From positions 62,001 to 126,000 of the forward strand of contig NZ_JACIJN010000006.1 of assembly GCF_014199415.1 (NCBI RefSeq): a DNA stretch of 64,000 nt, written 5' to 3'. Positions within the stretch are counted from its first letter, which is position 1, and every line of letters begins with the position of its first letter. This stretch comes from Sphingomonas endophytica. Its GTDB lineage: Bacteria > Pseudomonadota > Alphaproteobacteria > Sphingomonadales > Sphingomonadaceae. The notes beneath the pieces were generated by a model. It worked only from the letters and a program-made list of their open reading frames with translations, did no database searches and was not told where the DNA came from. Made by a program: the position numbers and the translations under genes. This document shows positions 45,693 to 55,150 of this stretch, in pieces.

Positions 45693-45941
45693 ATGGAAAC
45701 GGTTTACGATTGGGTCACCCTGGCCATTTTCGCCGGCCTCGTCGTGCTGTTCCTGCAGCGTTCGATGGCGGACGATCATCAGGATTCGATGATCGCCTAT
45801 CTCGCCGGCGCCGCGATGTGCGCGCTCGCCAACTATCTTGGCAATGGCGGGCATGACCTGCTGGCCAGCCTGCTGATCGTCGCCAATCTCGTCTTCATCC
45901 TGCTGGTGCTCAAGCCGATCGAGCTGCCGCGCCGGTCCTGA
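45693..45941 (+). CDS. Small membrane protein, XrtV sorting-system accessory type
   Basis: An 82-aa protein with three hydrophobic segments (WVTLAIFAGLVVLFL, MIAYLAGAAMCALANYL, LLIVANLVFILLVL). The conserved-looking soluble motif RSMADDHQD sits between the first two. This size, sequence and position, between EpsD and EpsI/XrtV genes, fit the small accessory protein of exosortase V loci. The start at 45693 (METVYDW) was chosen; an upstream in-frame extension to 45612 lacks similarity. It reads against the flanking genes. Confidence 0.8.
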   Translation: METVYDWVTLAIFAGLVVLFLQRSMADDHQDSMIAYLAGAAMCALANYLGNGGHDLLASLLIVANLVFILLVLKPIELPRRS

Positions 45942-45960
45942 CCGCGCGGCGCGGCGCTTT

Positions 45961-46668
45961 TCAGCGCGCGTCGATGTCGAGGAAGCGCCGCACGTCGGGC
46001 GGGACGGAGGCGAACATCGCCTGCACGAAACGCGTCAGCGTCGCCATTCCCGCCTCGCGATCGGCGGTCAGCGCCGACACGCGCACCAGCACCGCGTCGG
46101 GCACGTCGCCCTTCAGATTGGCGCGCGCCACCGACCAGCGCTGCCGCACCCAGGTGAGCGGCATGTCCTCGCCGACCCGCGTCCAGTAGAGCAATTGCTC
46201 GGTGCGGTCGTCGGCCGTCGCGGTGATCGCGGTCGCCTCCAGCCGGCTGCCCGGCAGCGCGACCGGCAGCACGTCGCGCCCCACCAGCGTGAAGCCGCCG
46301 GCGGGATAGCAATATTCCGGCCGGTGCACCTGCAACACACCGGTCTGCCCGCCGCTCTGCGCGATCAGCAGCATCACCGGCAGCTCATCGGCCGCGACAT
46401 AGACGCGCGTCATGAGCTGCGAATAGAGCGCGTCCTTGAGCTGATCGGCGGGCGGCACGACCAGCCCGCTCTTTGAATAGAATTCCCACGCGCCGATCCT
46501 CTGCGGGATCAGCTTGTCGATCTTGCGATCGCCCAACAGGTCGATGTTGTGGTGCGGCACGCGCGCGATCGCGGTGCCGGCGGTCACCAGGAATGCACCG
46601 CCGAGGATCGCCTGGCGCCGGCTCAGCACGGGCGCGTCGTGCGCGTGATCAGTCGTCGTCATGGCCAT
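45961..46668 (-). CDS. epsI: Exosortase V-associated EpsI protein
   Basis: A 235-aa EpsI-domain protein. It opens with a twin-arginine-like or membrane signal (LSRRQAILGGAFLVTAGTAIA) and has the EpsI features IPQRIGAWEF, YSQLMTRVYVAADELPVMLLIAQ, QVHRPEYCYPAGGFTL and YWTRVGE. In other exosortase systems EpsI is fused to or beside the exosortase. It overlaps the xrtV gene by 20 bases. Tandem ATGs at 46668 and 46662. Confidence 0.9.
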   Translation of the reverse strand: MAMTTTDHAHDAPVLSRRQAILGGAFLVTAGTAIARVPHHNIDLLGDRKIDKLIPQRIGAWEFYSKSGLVVPPADQLKDALYSQLMTRVYVAADELPVMLLIAQSGGQTGVLQVHRPEYCYPAGGFTLVGRDVLPVALPGSRLEATAITATADDRTEQLLYWTRVGEDMPLTWVRQRWSVARANLKGDVPDAVLVRVSALTADREAGMATLTRFVQAMFASVPPDVRRFLDIDAR

Positions 46669-47575
46669 TCCCCAAAGCGCGGCGCAGCGGCGCGGCCAGC
46701 CCGTCGATCGCGAAGATCGTCAGCACCGAGATCAGGAACATCACCAGCCCCGCGAAATCGTGCGCGAAGCCCTGAGCGGCGGCGTCGCCGAAATAATAAG
46801 TGATGAGGATCAACAGGATCACGCGGACGAAATTGGCGAACACCGCGATCGGGATGATCGTCAGCATCAACAGCGCGCTGTAGCGCCAGTTGGCGTGGTG
46901 CCGGACGTAAATGTAGAACAAGCAGATGGCGGTCAGGCTGATGATCGAGTTCAGCCCCGCGCAGGCCGCCGCGACCAGCAGGTCATATTGCGCGATCTGA
47001 ATCGACACGCCCGAGCTGCCGATCGGATAACCGAGCGCATAGAGCAGGTTCACCGCCTGTTCGGAGATCGCGATCTTGATCGGCTGGGTGATGATCGCCA
47101 CCGCCTGATCGGGCGGCGGGAAGACGAAGCCGAGATAGAAGAGCGGGAACCACAATTCGCGCAGCACCGGCCCGCCGAACAGCAGATAGCCGGTCCCCAG
47201 CAGCGCGCCGTAGAAGGCGAAGGCCTCGACCTCGATGATGCCGGTGATATGCGCGAACAGATAAGCGAGCAGGCACAAGGCGACGAACCCGCCACCGAGC
47301 CACGCATTGCCGGCCTCGCGCAGCCGCAGCGCCCCCGGCACCTCGCGCCACATCAGCCACAGCCCGGTCGCCAGCACCAGCGGACCATGCCCGCCCTGCT
47401 CGGTGGACCAGCTGACGCGCGCGACGGTGAGCATGGTGGGAATGCCGAGCGCGACGATCCCGGCGATCAGCAGCCAGGCGGACGCCGACAGCTTCGGCCA
47501 CCGCAATGGCGCGGCGCGGCGTCGCGACGGCTTGCGGTCCGCAGCCTCCCATGTTCCGACGGCTTCGTTGTTCAC
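46649..47575 (-). CDS. xrtV: Exosortase V
   Basis: A 308-aa integral membrane cysteine protease-transpeptidase with about eight membrane segments. The catalytic triad is recognisable: Cys in AAACAGLNSIISL, Arg in NFVRVILLILITYYFG and His in GFAHDFAGLVMF. It cleaves PEP-CTERM-type signals. Start GTG at 47575, preceded by GGAAG. It forms an operon with epsI and lies within the polysaccharide island, as exosortases usually do. The PEPxxWA-CTERM protein at 34107-34640 is a candidate substrate. Confidence 0.9.
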   Translation of the reverse strand: MNNEAVGTWEAADRKPSRRRAAPLRWPKLSASAWLLIAGIVALGIPTMLTVARVSWSTEQGGHGPLVLATGLWLMWREVPGALRLREAGNAWLGGGFVALCLLAYLFAHITGIIEVEAFAFYGALLGTGYLLFGGPVLRELWFPLFYLGFVFPPPDQAVAIITQPIKIAISEQAVNLLYALGYPIGSSGVSIQIAQYDLLVAAACAGLNSIISLTAICLFYIYVRHHANWRYSALLMLTIIPIAVFANFVRVILLILITYYFGDAAAQGFAHDFAGLVMFLISVLTIFAIDGLAAPLRRALGNGHDDD

Positions 47576-47831
47576 CTTGTCTGCTTCCGACGCGCGGGCA
47601 CAATCCTGGCTGGCACCGGCGCCCCTTCCGGCCTGCTCCTTCTAGACATTCCGCCCCCTTGCTGCAACCGACGCGACGTGGCGGCCATGACGTCGCCTCC
47701 CGTCGCGGGACGCCCGGTTATGGCGCTATCTTCCTCAAGGTCCGGTAAACTGTTGCCGTGGCATGGCGGAGAACCGCCCGAGCGCCTACACGCGGAGGCG
47801 GCGGATCTGGGGCAGACGAAGGGGTGCGGCA

Positions 47832-49007
47832 ATGGAGGTGATCGCGACGATCGTGGCGGTGGCGCTCGCCGTACCGCTCGTGGTGCTGACGGCGGCGTTC
47901 GCGATCGAGGTGATCGCCGGGCTGCGCACGCTGCGCGCGCCCGCCGCGACGCTTGGCGCCGAAGGACCGGTGGTCATCGTCATGCCCGCCAACGACGAGG
48001 CGGCGGTCATCACGCGCACGCTGACGCTGCTCGCCGCCGAGCTGCCCGACGGGTTTCGCGTGCTGGTGGTGGCGGACAATTGCACCGACGATACCGCCAC
48101 GCTCGCCGAACAGGCCGGCGCCGCGGTGCTGCGGCGCGACGATCCTTCGCAACGCGGCAAGGGCTTCGCGCTCGCTTTCGCCCGCGATCACCTCGCGGCG
48201 CAGCCCGCGCCGTGTGCGGTGGCGATCGTGCTCGACGCCGATTGCACGATCGACCGCGCCTCGCTGACCGCGCTGGCCGCCGCCGCGCGCCGCACGCCCG
48301 CGCAGGCCAGTTACCTGATGCGCCCGGAACGCGACGCTGCGCCAATGGTGCAGGTGTCGAACTTCGCCTTCGCCATCAAAAATCTCGTCCGCCAGCGCGG
48401 GCTCCAGCGGCTGGCCGGTCGCGTCAACCTGACCGGCACCGGCATGGCGTTCCCGTGGCCAGTCTTCCGCGACGCGCCGCTGGCGACCGACGATATCGTC
48501 GAGGACCTCGCGCTCGGCCTCGACCTCGCGCAGCGCGGCACGCCGCCACGCTTCGCCGCCGGCGCGACCGTGTGGAGCGCCGCGAGCAGCGCCGAGGGTA
48601 CGCTCAGGCAACGCACGCGTTGGGAAGGCGGCTTCATCGCCACCTCGCGTCGCCACGCGCTGCCCGCGATCGCCGCCGGGCTGCGCCGCGGCGATCTTCG
48701 CGCGATTTGGGCGGGGATCAGCCTTGCGGTGCCGCCGCTGACGTTGCTGCTGCTGCTCGATGCGCTCGGGCTGATTGCGCTCGGCGTCCTGGCGCTGATC
48801 GGCGCGGCGGCGTGGCCGGCGTTGCTGCTCGGCGCGTTGCTGCTGCTCGCGCTTGCCGCGCTGGTGGCGGCCTGGGCGCGGGTCGGGCGGCCGTTCCTGT
48901 CCGGCGCAGCGGCGGTGCGGCTGCCGCTCTACATTCTGTGGAAGATCCCGCTCTACCTCGGGCTTGCGCGCAAGCGGCCGACCGACTGGCTGCGCGCCGG
49001 GCGCTAG
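47832..49007 (+). CDS. GT2 family glycosyltransferase
   Basis: A 391-aa membrane glycosyltransferase. An N-terminal span (residues 1-30) leads to the GT-A domain: PVVIVMPANDEAAVITRTL, VVADNCTDDTATLAE, VLDADCTIDRASL with the metal-binding DAD, and RQRTRWEGGF, a QxxRW-like motif of processive or lipid-acceptor enzymes. Two C-terminal membrane segments follow. The start at 47832 has a weak ribosome site. Its stop overlaps the convergent acyltransferase stop as CTAG. The 256-bp divergent region before it holds no gene. Confidence 0.88.
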   Translation: MEVIATIVAVALAVPLVVLTAAFAIEVIAGLRTLRAPAATLGAEGPVVIVMPANDEAAVITRTLTLLAAELPDGFRVLVVADNCTDDTATLAEQAGAAVLRRDDPSQRGKGFALAFARDHLAAQPAPCAVAIVLDADCTIDRASLTALAAAARRTPAQASYLMRPERDAAPMVQVSNFAFAIKNLVRQRGLQRLAGRVNLTGTGMAFPWPVFRDAPLATDDIVEDLALGLDLAQRGTPPRFAAGATVWSAASSAEGTLRQRTRWEGGFIATSRRHALPAIAAGLRRGDLRAIWAGISLAVPPLTLLLLLDALGLIALGVLALIGAAAWPALLLGALLLLALAALVAAWARVGRPFLSGAAAVRLPLYILWKIPLYLGLARKRPTDWLRAGR

Positions 49008-49978
49008 ACCGCCGCCGGCACACGCCGCCGTTCGAGGCGCTTGCCCAGCGCAATCATCGGATGCTCGAACCGGAAGGTCGAGAGATGCGCGGCGGCGAAG
49101 GTCGCGGCGAACAGCAGCGGACGCTTGGCATAGCGCACCAGCGTGTCGCCGCTGCCGAGCCACGTCGCCGACAGCATCCCGTGGAACACGTACACCGCAT
49201 AGGACACTTCGGCGATGTAGCGCGCCGGCCGGGAGGCGAAGAGCGCGCGCATCCAGCGCGGCGCCGCGACGATCGACGTGCCGATCGCCGCCGCGGCCAG
49301 ATACGGCCGGAGGTAATTGAGCGCCCCGGTCGTCTCGTTCGCCGCCGCCAGCGCCAGCGCCAGCAGCATCAGCGGCAGCCACACCGGCAACGCGCGCCGC
49401 ACCGGTGCCGCGACCAGCCGCGCATGCAGCAGCGCCAGCGTCGCTCCCGCCAGGATCTCGTCGATTCGCTGCCAGGTGTAATTGCTCATCAACGCGCCGT
49501 CCGCGACGCGCCCCAGCGTCACCGCGACGCACAGCACCGGCAACGCCCACAGGCCGCGCGCACCGCCAACAGCGACGATCAGCGCTACCGTCAGGTAGAA
49601 TTGCACCTCGACGCACAGGCTCCAAAGATGCTCGCCGCCGTGGAGCAGCCGCACCGGCGGCAGGTTGGCGACGAACAGCAGGTTGGCGAGCATCGTCTGC
49701 ATGTCGGCGCGCGTCGCGATCGTCAGGATCAGCATCGCCAGCCACGCCAGCGGCACGATCCGGAACAGCCGCCGGATCAGAAAGGCGCGCACGTCGGGAC
49801 GATGCAGCATGAACTGCGTGATCAGGAACCCCGACAGCGTGAAGAACAGCGCCATCCCGGTCCCCGCCACCGCCGCGTTCATACCCCAGCGATGCGGCCC
49901 GAGCGGCAGCAGATGCCCGGCCAGCACCAGCAGGATGCTGAGCGCGCGCCAGCCGTCGAGGATCGGGATCCGCTGCAT
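49004..49978 (-). CDS. Acyltransferase 3 family membrane protein
   Basis: A 324-aa multi-span O-acyltransferase. It has the classic opening RIPILDGWRALSILLVLAGH with catalytic His in the first span, FFTLSGFLIT, RRLFRIVPLAW, and LWSLCVEVQFYL. It adds acetyl or similar groups to surface sugars. I prefer the ATG at 49978 to the TTG at 49984. There is no SGNH domain. Such acyltransferases decorate exopolysaccharides such as gellan, which fits the position. Confidence 0.88.
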   Translation of the reverse strand: MQRIPILDGWRALSILLVLAGHLLPLGPHRWGMNAAVAGTGMALFFTLSGFLITQFMLHRPDVRAFLIRRLFRIVPLAWLAMLILTIATRADMQTMLANLLFVANLPPVRLLHGGEHLWSLCVEVQFYLTVALIVAVGGARGLWALPVLCVAVTLGRVADGALMSNYTWQRIDEILAGATLALLHARLVAAPVRRALPVWLPLMLLALALAAANETTGALNYLRPYLAAAAIGTSIVAAPRWMRALFASRPARYIAEVSYAVYVFHGMLSATWLGSGDTLVRYAKRPLLFAATFAAAHLSTFRFEHPMIALGKRLERRRVPAAV

Positions 49979-50101
49979 ATCCAAGTTCCATAACAGTGTT
50001 TGCGCAAGGCGTAACGCCTCCTTAGTAGCCGGGAACTAACGGTTTGCCTGCGACGCCGCCCGGCGTTCGCGGACAGGCGACAAGCAGGGGATCAGGGCCG
50101 G

Positions 50102-51058
50102 ATGGCGCGGAATTATCAGTCACGTAAGCGTATCCTGGTGACCGGCGGCGCCGGTTTCCTCGGCTCGCACCTGATCGACCGGCTGCTGGAGCGCGGCGAC
50201 GAGGTGGTGTGCGTCGACAATCTGTTCACCGGCGCCAAGCGCAACATCGAGCATCTGCACAGCAACCCGCGCTTCGAGTTCATGCGCCACGACGTATGCT
50301 TCCCGCTCTACGTGGAGGTCGACGAGATCTACAATCTCGCCTGCCCGGCCTCGCCGATCCATTACCAGCACGACCCGGTGCAGACGACCAAGACCAGCGT
50401 GATCGGCGCGATCAACATGCTCGGGCTGGCGAAGCGGCTGAAGTGCAAGATCTTCCAGGCGTCGACCAGCGAGGTCTACGGCGATCCGCACGTCCATCCG
50501 CAGACCGAGGATTATTGGGGCAACGTCAACCCGATCGGCATCCGCTCCTGCTATGACGAGGGCAAGCGTTGCGCCGAGACGCTGTTCTTCGACTATCACC
50601 GGCAGCTCGGGCTGGAGGTGAAGGTCGCGCGCATCTTCAACACCTACGGCCCGCGGATGCATCCGGCCGACGGGCGCGTCGTCTCCAATTTCATCATGCA
50701 GGCGCTCAGGGACGAACCGATCACGATGTACGGCGACGGATCGCAGACGCGCAGCTTCTGCTATCGCGACGATCTGGTCGAAGGGTTCCTGCGGCTGATG
50801 GATACCGCGCCGGACGTTGCCGGGCCGGTCAACATCGGCAATCCCAACGAATTCACGATCCGCGAACTGGCCGAGCTGGTGATCGGGCTGACCGGCTCGC
50901 GCTCGACGCTCGACTATCGCCCGCTGCCGCAGGACGATCCGATGCAGCGCCAGCCCAACATCGCCGTCGCGCGCGACAAGCTCGGCTGGGAGCCCAAGGT
51001 GCAGCTCCGCGAGGGTCTGGAGCGGACGATCGAATATTTCCGCGACTTCGTGAACTGA
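50102..51058 (+). CDS. UDP-glucuronate decarboxylase (UDP-xylose synthase)
   Basis: A 318-aa extended short-chain dehydrogenase that turns UDP-glucuronate into UDP-xylose using bound NAD. GxxGxxG motif [14 protein letters not shown], then [35 protein letters not shown] and the catalytic SCYDEGKR with the Tyr-x3-Lys pair. These are specific to UXS rather than other epimerases. It provides xylose for the polysaccharide made here (inference). The start is preceded by AGGGCCGG. Confidence 0.93.
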   Translation: MARNYQSRKRILVTGGAGFLGSHLIDRLLERGDEVVCVDNLFTGAKRNIEHLHSNPRFEFMRHDVCFPLYVEVDEIYNLACPASPIHYQHDPVQTTKTSVIGAINMLGLAKRLKCKIFQASTSEVYGDPHVHPQTEDYWGNVNPIGIRSCYDEGKRCAETLFFDYHRQLGLEVKVARIFNTYGPRMHPADGRVVSNFIMQALRDEPITMYGDGSQTRSFCYRDDLVEGFLRLMDTAPDVAGPVNIGNPNEFTIRELAELVIGLTGSRSTLDYRPLPQDDPMQRQPNIAVARDKLGWEPKVQLREGLERTIEYFRDFVN

Positions 51059-51082
51059 TCGCGCGCGGGCATGGCCGAACGG

Positions 51083-52186
51083 CTATGCCCGCCGCCCGGC
51101 GGCGATCACCTCCGCCAGAAACGCGCGATATTGCGCGGCGACCCGCGGCCACGCGAACGTCGCGGCCCGTGCCACGCCGCGCGGCACCAGCGTCTCGCGC
51201 GACGCGATCGCTTGTTCCAGCGCGCGCGCCACCGCCACCGGGTCGGTCGTGTCGAGCAGCACCGCATCGTCGCCGACGATCCAGCGCAGCCGTGCCGAAT
51301 CATGCCCGACCACCGGCGCACCGCATCCCAGCGCCTCGATATAGACGTTGCCGAACGACTCCTCCTTCGACAGGTGCAGGAACACGTCCGCCGAGCGATA
51401 GAGCGCCGGCATTTCGGTCGCCGCGACCGTCAGGCGGCGAAAGCGCCCCGGCAGCAGCTCGCCCGCCAGCTTGTCGACCGCCTCGCGCTCCGGTCCGTCA
51501 CCAGCGACCACGAGCTGCGCGCCGGGCATGTGGCTGACCGCGCGCACGCCGTCCTCCACGCGCTTCGACGGGATCAGCGCGCTGACCATCAGCACGATCG
51601 GTCCCTGCTCGGGCAGCCCGAGCCGCGCGCGTTCCGCCGCGCCCGGCGTAAAGCGAGTCGCGTCGATGCCGTTGGGGATCAGCGCGCAGCGCCAGCGGTC
51701 GCGGTTGCGCTCGAAATAATCGGGATTGGTGCACACCAGCCCCTCGCAGCCGAAGGTGCGGAACTCCGAATCGTTCGAGATCGCGGGCCAGTCGCCGTTC
51801 TGCGTCACGAAGACGTGCGGCGGGCGACGACCGCCGAGCACCGGGCGGCGCAGCACCCAGTTGGTGAAGGGGAACGAGCAGGTGACGGTCACGTCATGGT
51901 CGGCGGGGCGATAGGCGCGCAGCAGCCCGGGCGCGAAGGTCGCCTCCTCCCAGCCGGTGTCGCTGCGCAGCGCCGGGACGCGCGGCAATTTCTCCAGCCG
52001 CTCGCGACGCACCGATCCGGCGTGCAGGAAGCGATACGGCGTGCCGGCACGCGCATCGCCCGACCCGATCACCGTAACCTCTTCGCCCGCCCGCCCCAGC
52101 TCGGCGGCGAGCGACAGCAAGGCGATCTCCGCGCCGCGCTCGAAGCGGTGAAAGCCGGGCAGGGCAAAGAGAATCCGCATCGTCAT
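51083..52186 (-). CDS. GT4 family glycosyltransferase
   Basis: A 367-aa retaining glycosyltransferase of GT-B fold. Motifs: LFALPGFHRFERGAEIALLSLAAEL at the N-terminus, IPNGIDATRFTPG, LMVSALIPSKRVEDGVRAV and EESFGNVYIEALGCGAPVVG, the E-x7-E active-site segment. It is probably cytosolic and membrane-associated. The ATG at 52186 is chosen, 52180 is an alternative. It is convergent with the UXS gene and divergent from the GT2 gene. Confidence 0.9.
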   Translation of the reverse strand: MTMRILFALPGFHRFERGAEIALLSLAAELGRAGEEVTVIGSGDARAGTPYRFLHAGSVRRERLEKLPRVPALRSDTGWEEATFAPGLLRAYRPADHDVTVTCSFPFTNWVLRRPVLGGRRPPHVFVTQNGDWPAISNDSEFRTFGCEGLVCTNPDYFERNRDRWRCALIPNGIDATRFTPGAAERARLGLPEQGPIVLMVSALIPSKRVEDGVRAVSHMPGAQLVVAGDGPEREAVDKLAGELLPGRFRRLTVAATEMPALYRSADVFLHLSKEESFGNVYIEALGCGAPVVGHDSARLRWIVGDDAVLLDTTDPVAVARALEQAIASRETLVPRGVARAATFAWPRVAAQYRAFLAEVIAAGRRA

Positions 52187-52309
52187 GTCCTTATCCCGCA
52201 CGCATGTGCTCCGTGGTCGCTCGAATTTAACCCGTGCGATGCTAGAGGCATGGCCGGTGGATCAATCCGGATTGATTCGCAACGCTCACTGGACGACCGC
52301 TGCGGCTGC

Positions 52310-53302
52310 ATGACCTTTCCTTCCCTCATCACGCCCCCCAATGCGCCGCCCCGGATCGGCATCGTCGCGATCGGGCGCAACGAGGGCGAGCGACTGATCC
52401 GCTGCCTGCGCGCGCTCGACGGCAGCGGCGCGGCGGTCGTCTATGTCGATTCGGCGTCGACCGACGGCAGTGCCGCGCGCGCGCGCGCGCTGGGCGCAAC
52501 GGTCGTCGATCTCGATCTCGCCCTGCCGTTTACGGCCGCCCGCGCGCGCAATGCCGGGCTGGCGGCGCTCCCGGCGGTCGAACTGGTGCAATTCGTCGAC
52601 GGCGATTGCGAGCTAGACGCCGGCTGGCTGGCGACCGCCACGGCCTTTCTCGACGCGCATCCCGATGTCGCGGTGGTCTGCGGACGGCGGCGCGAGCGCT
52701 TCCCCGACGCCTCGGTCTACAACCGGCTGTGCGACATGGAATGGGACACGCCGGTCGGCGAGGCGGACGCGTGCGGGGGCGATTCGCTGATGCGCGCCGC
52801 CGCCGTCCGCGCGCTCGGCGGCTTCACCGACACGCTGACCGCCGGCGAGGAGCCCGAATTGTGCGCGCGGCTGCGCGCCGCCGGCTGGCGGGTCTGGCGG
52901 ATCGACGCCGAAATGACGCGGCACGACGCCGCGATGCTGCGCTTCAAGCAATGGTGGTGGCGCGGGGTGCGCACCGGCTTCGGCTATGCGCAGGCCCGCG
53001 ACGCCACCGCCGCGCTTCCGCAGCCGCTCTACCGCGACGAGGTGAAGCGCGCGCAGCTCTGGGCGGGGATCGTCCCGTTCGTCGGGGTCACGCTGGCGCT
53101 GCTCGTCCACCCCGCCTTCCTGCTGCTGCCGGTCGCCGCCTTCGCCGCGCAGGTCGCGCGGATCGCGCTGCGCGGCGGGCAGCCGCGCGGCATGGGGTGG
53201 CCGCACGCCTTCTTCACGATGCTCGCCAAATTCCCGGAGCTGCAGGGCGTGATCCGCTACCGGCGCGCGCGTCACCATACATCGGCGATCACCTACAAAT
53301 GA
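52310..53302 (+). CDS. GT2 family glycosyltransferase
   Basis: A 330-aa glycosyltransferase with a GT-A domain: IGIVAIGRNEGERLIRCLRAL, VVYVDSASTDGSAARA, VQFVDGDCELDAGW with the metal-binding DGD, and GGDSLMRAAAVRALGGF. A C-terminal hydrophobic pair (FVGVTLALLVHPAFLLLPVAAFAA) suggests membrane anchoring. The start at 52310 (MTFPSLITPP) was chosen; the frame upstream is antisense to the GT4 gene. Its stop overlaps the next GT4 start as ATGA. Confidence 0.88.
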   Translation: MTFPSLITPPNAPPRIGIVAIGRNEGERLIRCLRALDGSGAAVVYVDSASTDGSAARARALGATVVDLDLALPFTAARARNAGLAALPAVELVQFVDGDCELDAGWLATATAFLDAHPDVAVVCGRRRERFPDASVYNRLCDMEWDTPVGEADACGGDSLMRAAAVRALGGFTDTLTAGEEPELCARLRAAGWRVWRIDAEMTRHDAAMLRFKQWWWRGVRTGFGYAQARDATAALPQPLYRDEVKRAQLWAGIVPFVGVTLALLVHPAFLLLPVAAFAAQVARIALRGGQPRGMGWPHAFFTMLAKFPELQGVIRYRRARHHTSAITYK

Positions 53303-54492
53303 CCGACCCGCGCATCGCCTATGTCGTGAGCCAGTATCCGGCCTCGTCGCACACCTTCATCCGCCGCGAAGTCGACAGCCTGCGCCGCCACGGCGTCGAC
53401 ATCCGCACCTATAGCGTCCGCCGCCCCTCGCCCGCCGAGCTGAAGGCGCCCGAGGACAAGGCGTCCTTCGACACCACCCGCTTCGTGCTGCCGATGCGGA
53501 TCGCGACGCTGCTCGGTGCGCACCTCCGCGCGATCACGACCCGTCCCGGCGCGTGGTTCACCCTGCTGCGGCTCGCGCTGCGTCACCGTGCGCCGGGCGC
53601 GAAGGCGATGCTGTGGTCGCTGTTCCACTTCGCCGAGGCCGTGGTGCTCGCGCACCTGCTGCGGCAGGACGGCATCACGCATGTTCACAATCATTTCGCC
53701 AATGCCGGCGCGACGGTCGGGATGCTGGCGGCGCGCTTTGCCGGGCTGCCGTGGAGCCTGACGCTGCACGGCATTTCCGAAACCGATTATCCCGCCGGGC
53801 TGACCCTGGGCGCGAAGCTGGAGGCGGCGGATTTCGCCGCCTGCGTGTCGTGGTTCGGGCGCGCGCAGGCGATGCGCGTCACCGCCCCCGCGCATTGGCA
53901 CAAATTCGCGACCGTGCGTTGCGGGCTCGACCTGCCGCGGCTCCCCGCCGCGCCGCCGCGCACCGGCGCGCGGCGTGAGATCGTCTGCGTCGCGCGGCTG
54001 TCGGCGGAAAAAGGGCATCTCGGGCTGCTCGACGCGATCGCGCCGCTCGATGTGACGCTGACGCTCGTCGGCGACGGCCCGATGCTGGGCGAGATCGAGG
54101 CCGCGGTCGCCGCATACGGGCTCGCCGATCGCGTCCGCTTCGCCGGCCGCCTCGACGAGGCCGCGACGCTCGCCGCGATCGCGCGCGCCGACCTGCTCGT
54201 GCTGCCCAGCTTCATGGAAGGGCTGCCGATCGTGCTGATGGAGGCGATGGCGATCGGCGTGCCGGTGGTCGGCAGTCGCGTCGCCGGCGTTCCTGAACTG
54301 ATCGAGGACGGTGTCGAGGGATTGCTGTTTCGCCCCGGCGACTGGGACGACCTGCGCCGCGCGATCGCGCGGCTCCGCGGCGAACCCGACCTCGGCGACC
54401 GGCTGGCGATCGCCGCGCGCGCGAAGGTGGAACGCGAATTCGACATCGCCACTGCGGTGCTCCCGCTCGTGCGGCGCTTCGGCAAGGATTGA
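53299..54492 (+). CDS. GT4 family glycosyltransferase (colanic-acid type)
   Basis: A 397-aa retaining glycosyltransferase resembling WcaL/AmsK-type enzymes. It opens with YVVSQYPASSHTFIRREVDSL, has HVHNHFANAGATVGM, SLTLHGISETDYP, CVARLSAEKGHLGLLDAI and FMEGLPIVLMEAMAIGVPVVGS. Coupled by ATGA to the GT2 gene before it and followed five bases later by a GT25 gene, so three glycosyltransferases are made in order, presumably for one sugar chain. Confidence 0.9.
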   Translation: MTDPRIAYVVSQYPASSHTFIRREVDSLRRHGVDIRTYSVRRPSPAELKAPEDKASFDTTRFVLPMRIATLLGAHLRAITTRPGAWFTLLRLALRHRAPGAKAMLWSLFHFAEAVVLAHLLRQDGITHVHNHFANAGATVGMLAARFAGLPWSLTLHGISETDYPAGLTLGAKLEAADFAACVSWFGRAQAMRVTAPAHWHKFATVRCGLDLPRLPAAPPRTGARREIVCVARLSAEKGHLGLLDAIAPLDVTLTLVGDGPMLGEIEAAVAAYGLADRVRFAGRLDEAATLAAIARADLLVLPSFMEGLPIVLMEAMAIGVPVVGSRVAGVPELIEDGVEGLLFRPGDWDDLRRAIARLRGEPDLGDRLAIAARAKVEREFDIATAVLPLVRRFGKD

Positions 54493-54496
54493 GACG

Positions 54497-55150
54497 ATGC
54501 TGTTCGACGATTTCGACCAAGTCCGCATCATCAACCTCAAGCACCGGACCGACCGGCGCGCGCAGATGATCGGCGAGCTGCGGCGAATCGGAGCCGACGC
54601 CGACCCGCGCCTCGCCTTCTTCGACGCGTGCCGTTTCGACGACGCGGGCACCTTCACCTCGATCGGCGCGCGCGGCGTCTATTACAGTCATTTGACGATC
54701 CTCGAGGACGCCGCGGCGCAGGGCGCGAGCGTGCTGATCCTCGAGGATGACGTCGATTTCACCGCCGCGGCGCGCGACACCACGCTACCCGCCGACTGGC
54801 AGATCTTCTACGGCGGCCATTACGCCGCGCAGCCCGACGACCTGCAGCGCAGCGACATCATCGGCGCACATTGCATGGGGTTCCGGGCCGAGATCGTCCC
54901 CGCGCTCGCCGCCTATCTGCGCGGACTGCTGGCGCTGGACGACCATCCGCCGATTGACGGCGCCTATGTCTGGTATCGCCGTGCGCACCCGGAAATCGTG
55001 ACGCATTTCGCGGTCCCGCCGATCGCCGACCAGCGCCCGTCGCGCACCGACATCGCCGAATTGCGCTTCTTCGACCGCTGGCCCGGGCTGCGTCAGGCCG
55101 CGCAGCTCGCGCGGCGGTTGAAGCGCCGGCTGGTACGCCGCGCGGGCTGA
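54497..55150 (+). CDS. GT25 family (LPS-type) glycosyltransferase
   Basis: A 217-aa enzyme of the LPS beta-galactosyltransferase-like family. It starts VRIINLKHRTDRRAQM, has GVYYSHLTILEDAAAQG and the acidic metal-binding ILEDDVDF, then GAHCMGF. It ends in a strongly basic amphipathic tail (RRLKRRLVRRAG) likely to bind the membrane. It is last in the GT2-GT4-GT25 unit. The acceptor is not known. Confidence 0.85.
   Translation: MLFDDFDQVRIINLKHRTDRRAQMIGELRRIGADADPRLAFFDACRFDDAGTFTSIGARGVYYSHLTILEDAAAQGASVLILEDDVDFTAAARDTTLPADWQIFYGGHYAAQPDDLQRSDIIGAHCMGFRAEIVPALAAYLRGLLALDDHPPIDGAYVWYRRAHPEIVTHFAVPPIADQRPSRTDIAELRFFDRWPGLRQAAQLARRLKRRLVRRAG

Noticed and set aside
46661..49993. Very long open frames opposite xrtV, GT2 and acyltransferase genes (one exceeding 1,100 codons)
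   Set aside because: They have Arg/His/Gln/Pro-rich low-complexity translations without any motif and cross several real genes on both strands. They arise because stop codons are rare in this GC-rich sequence.
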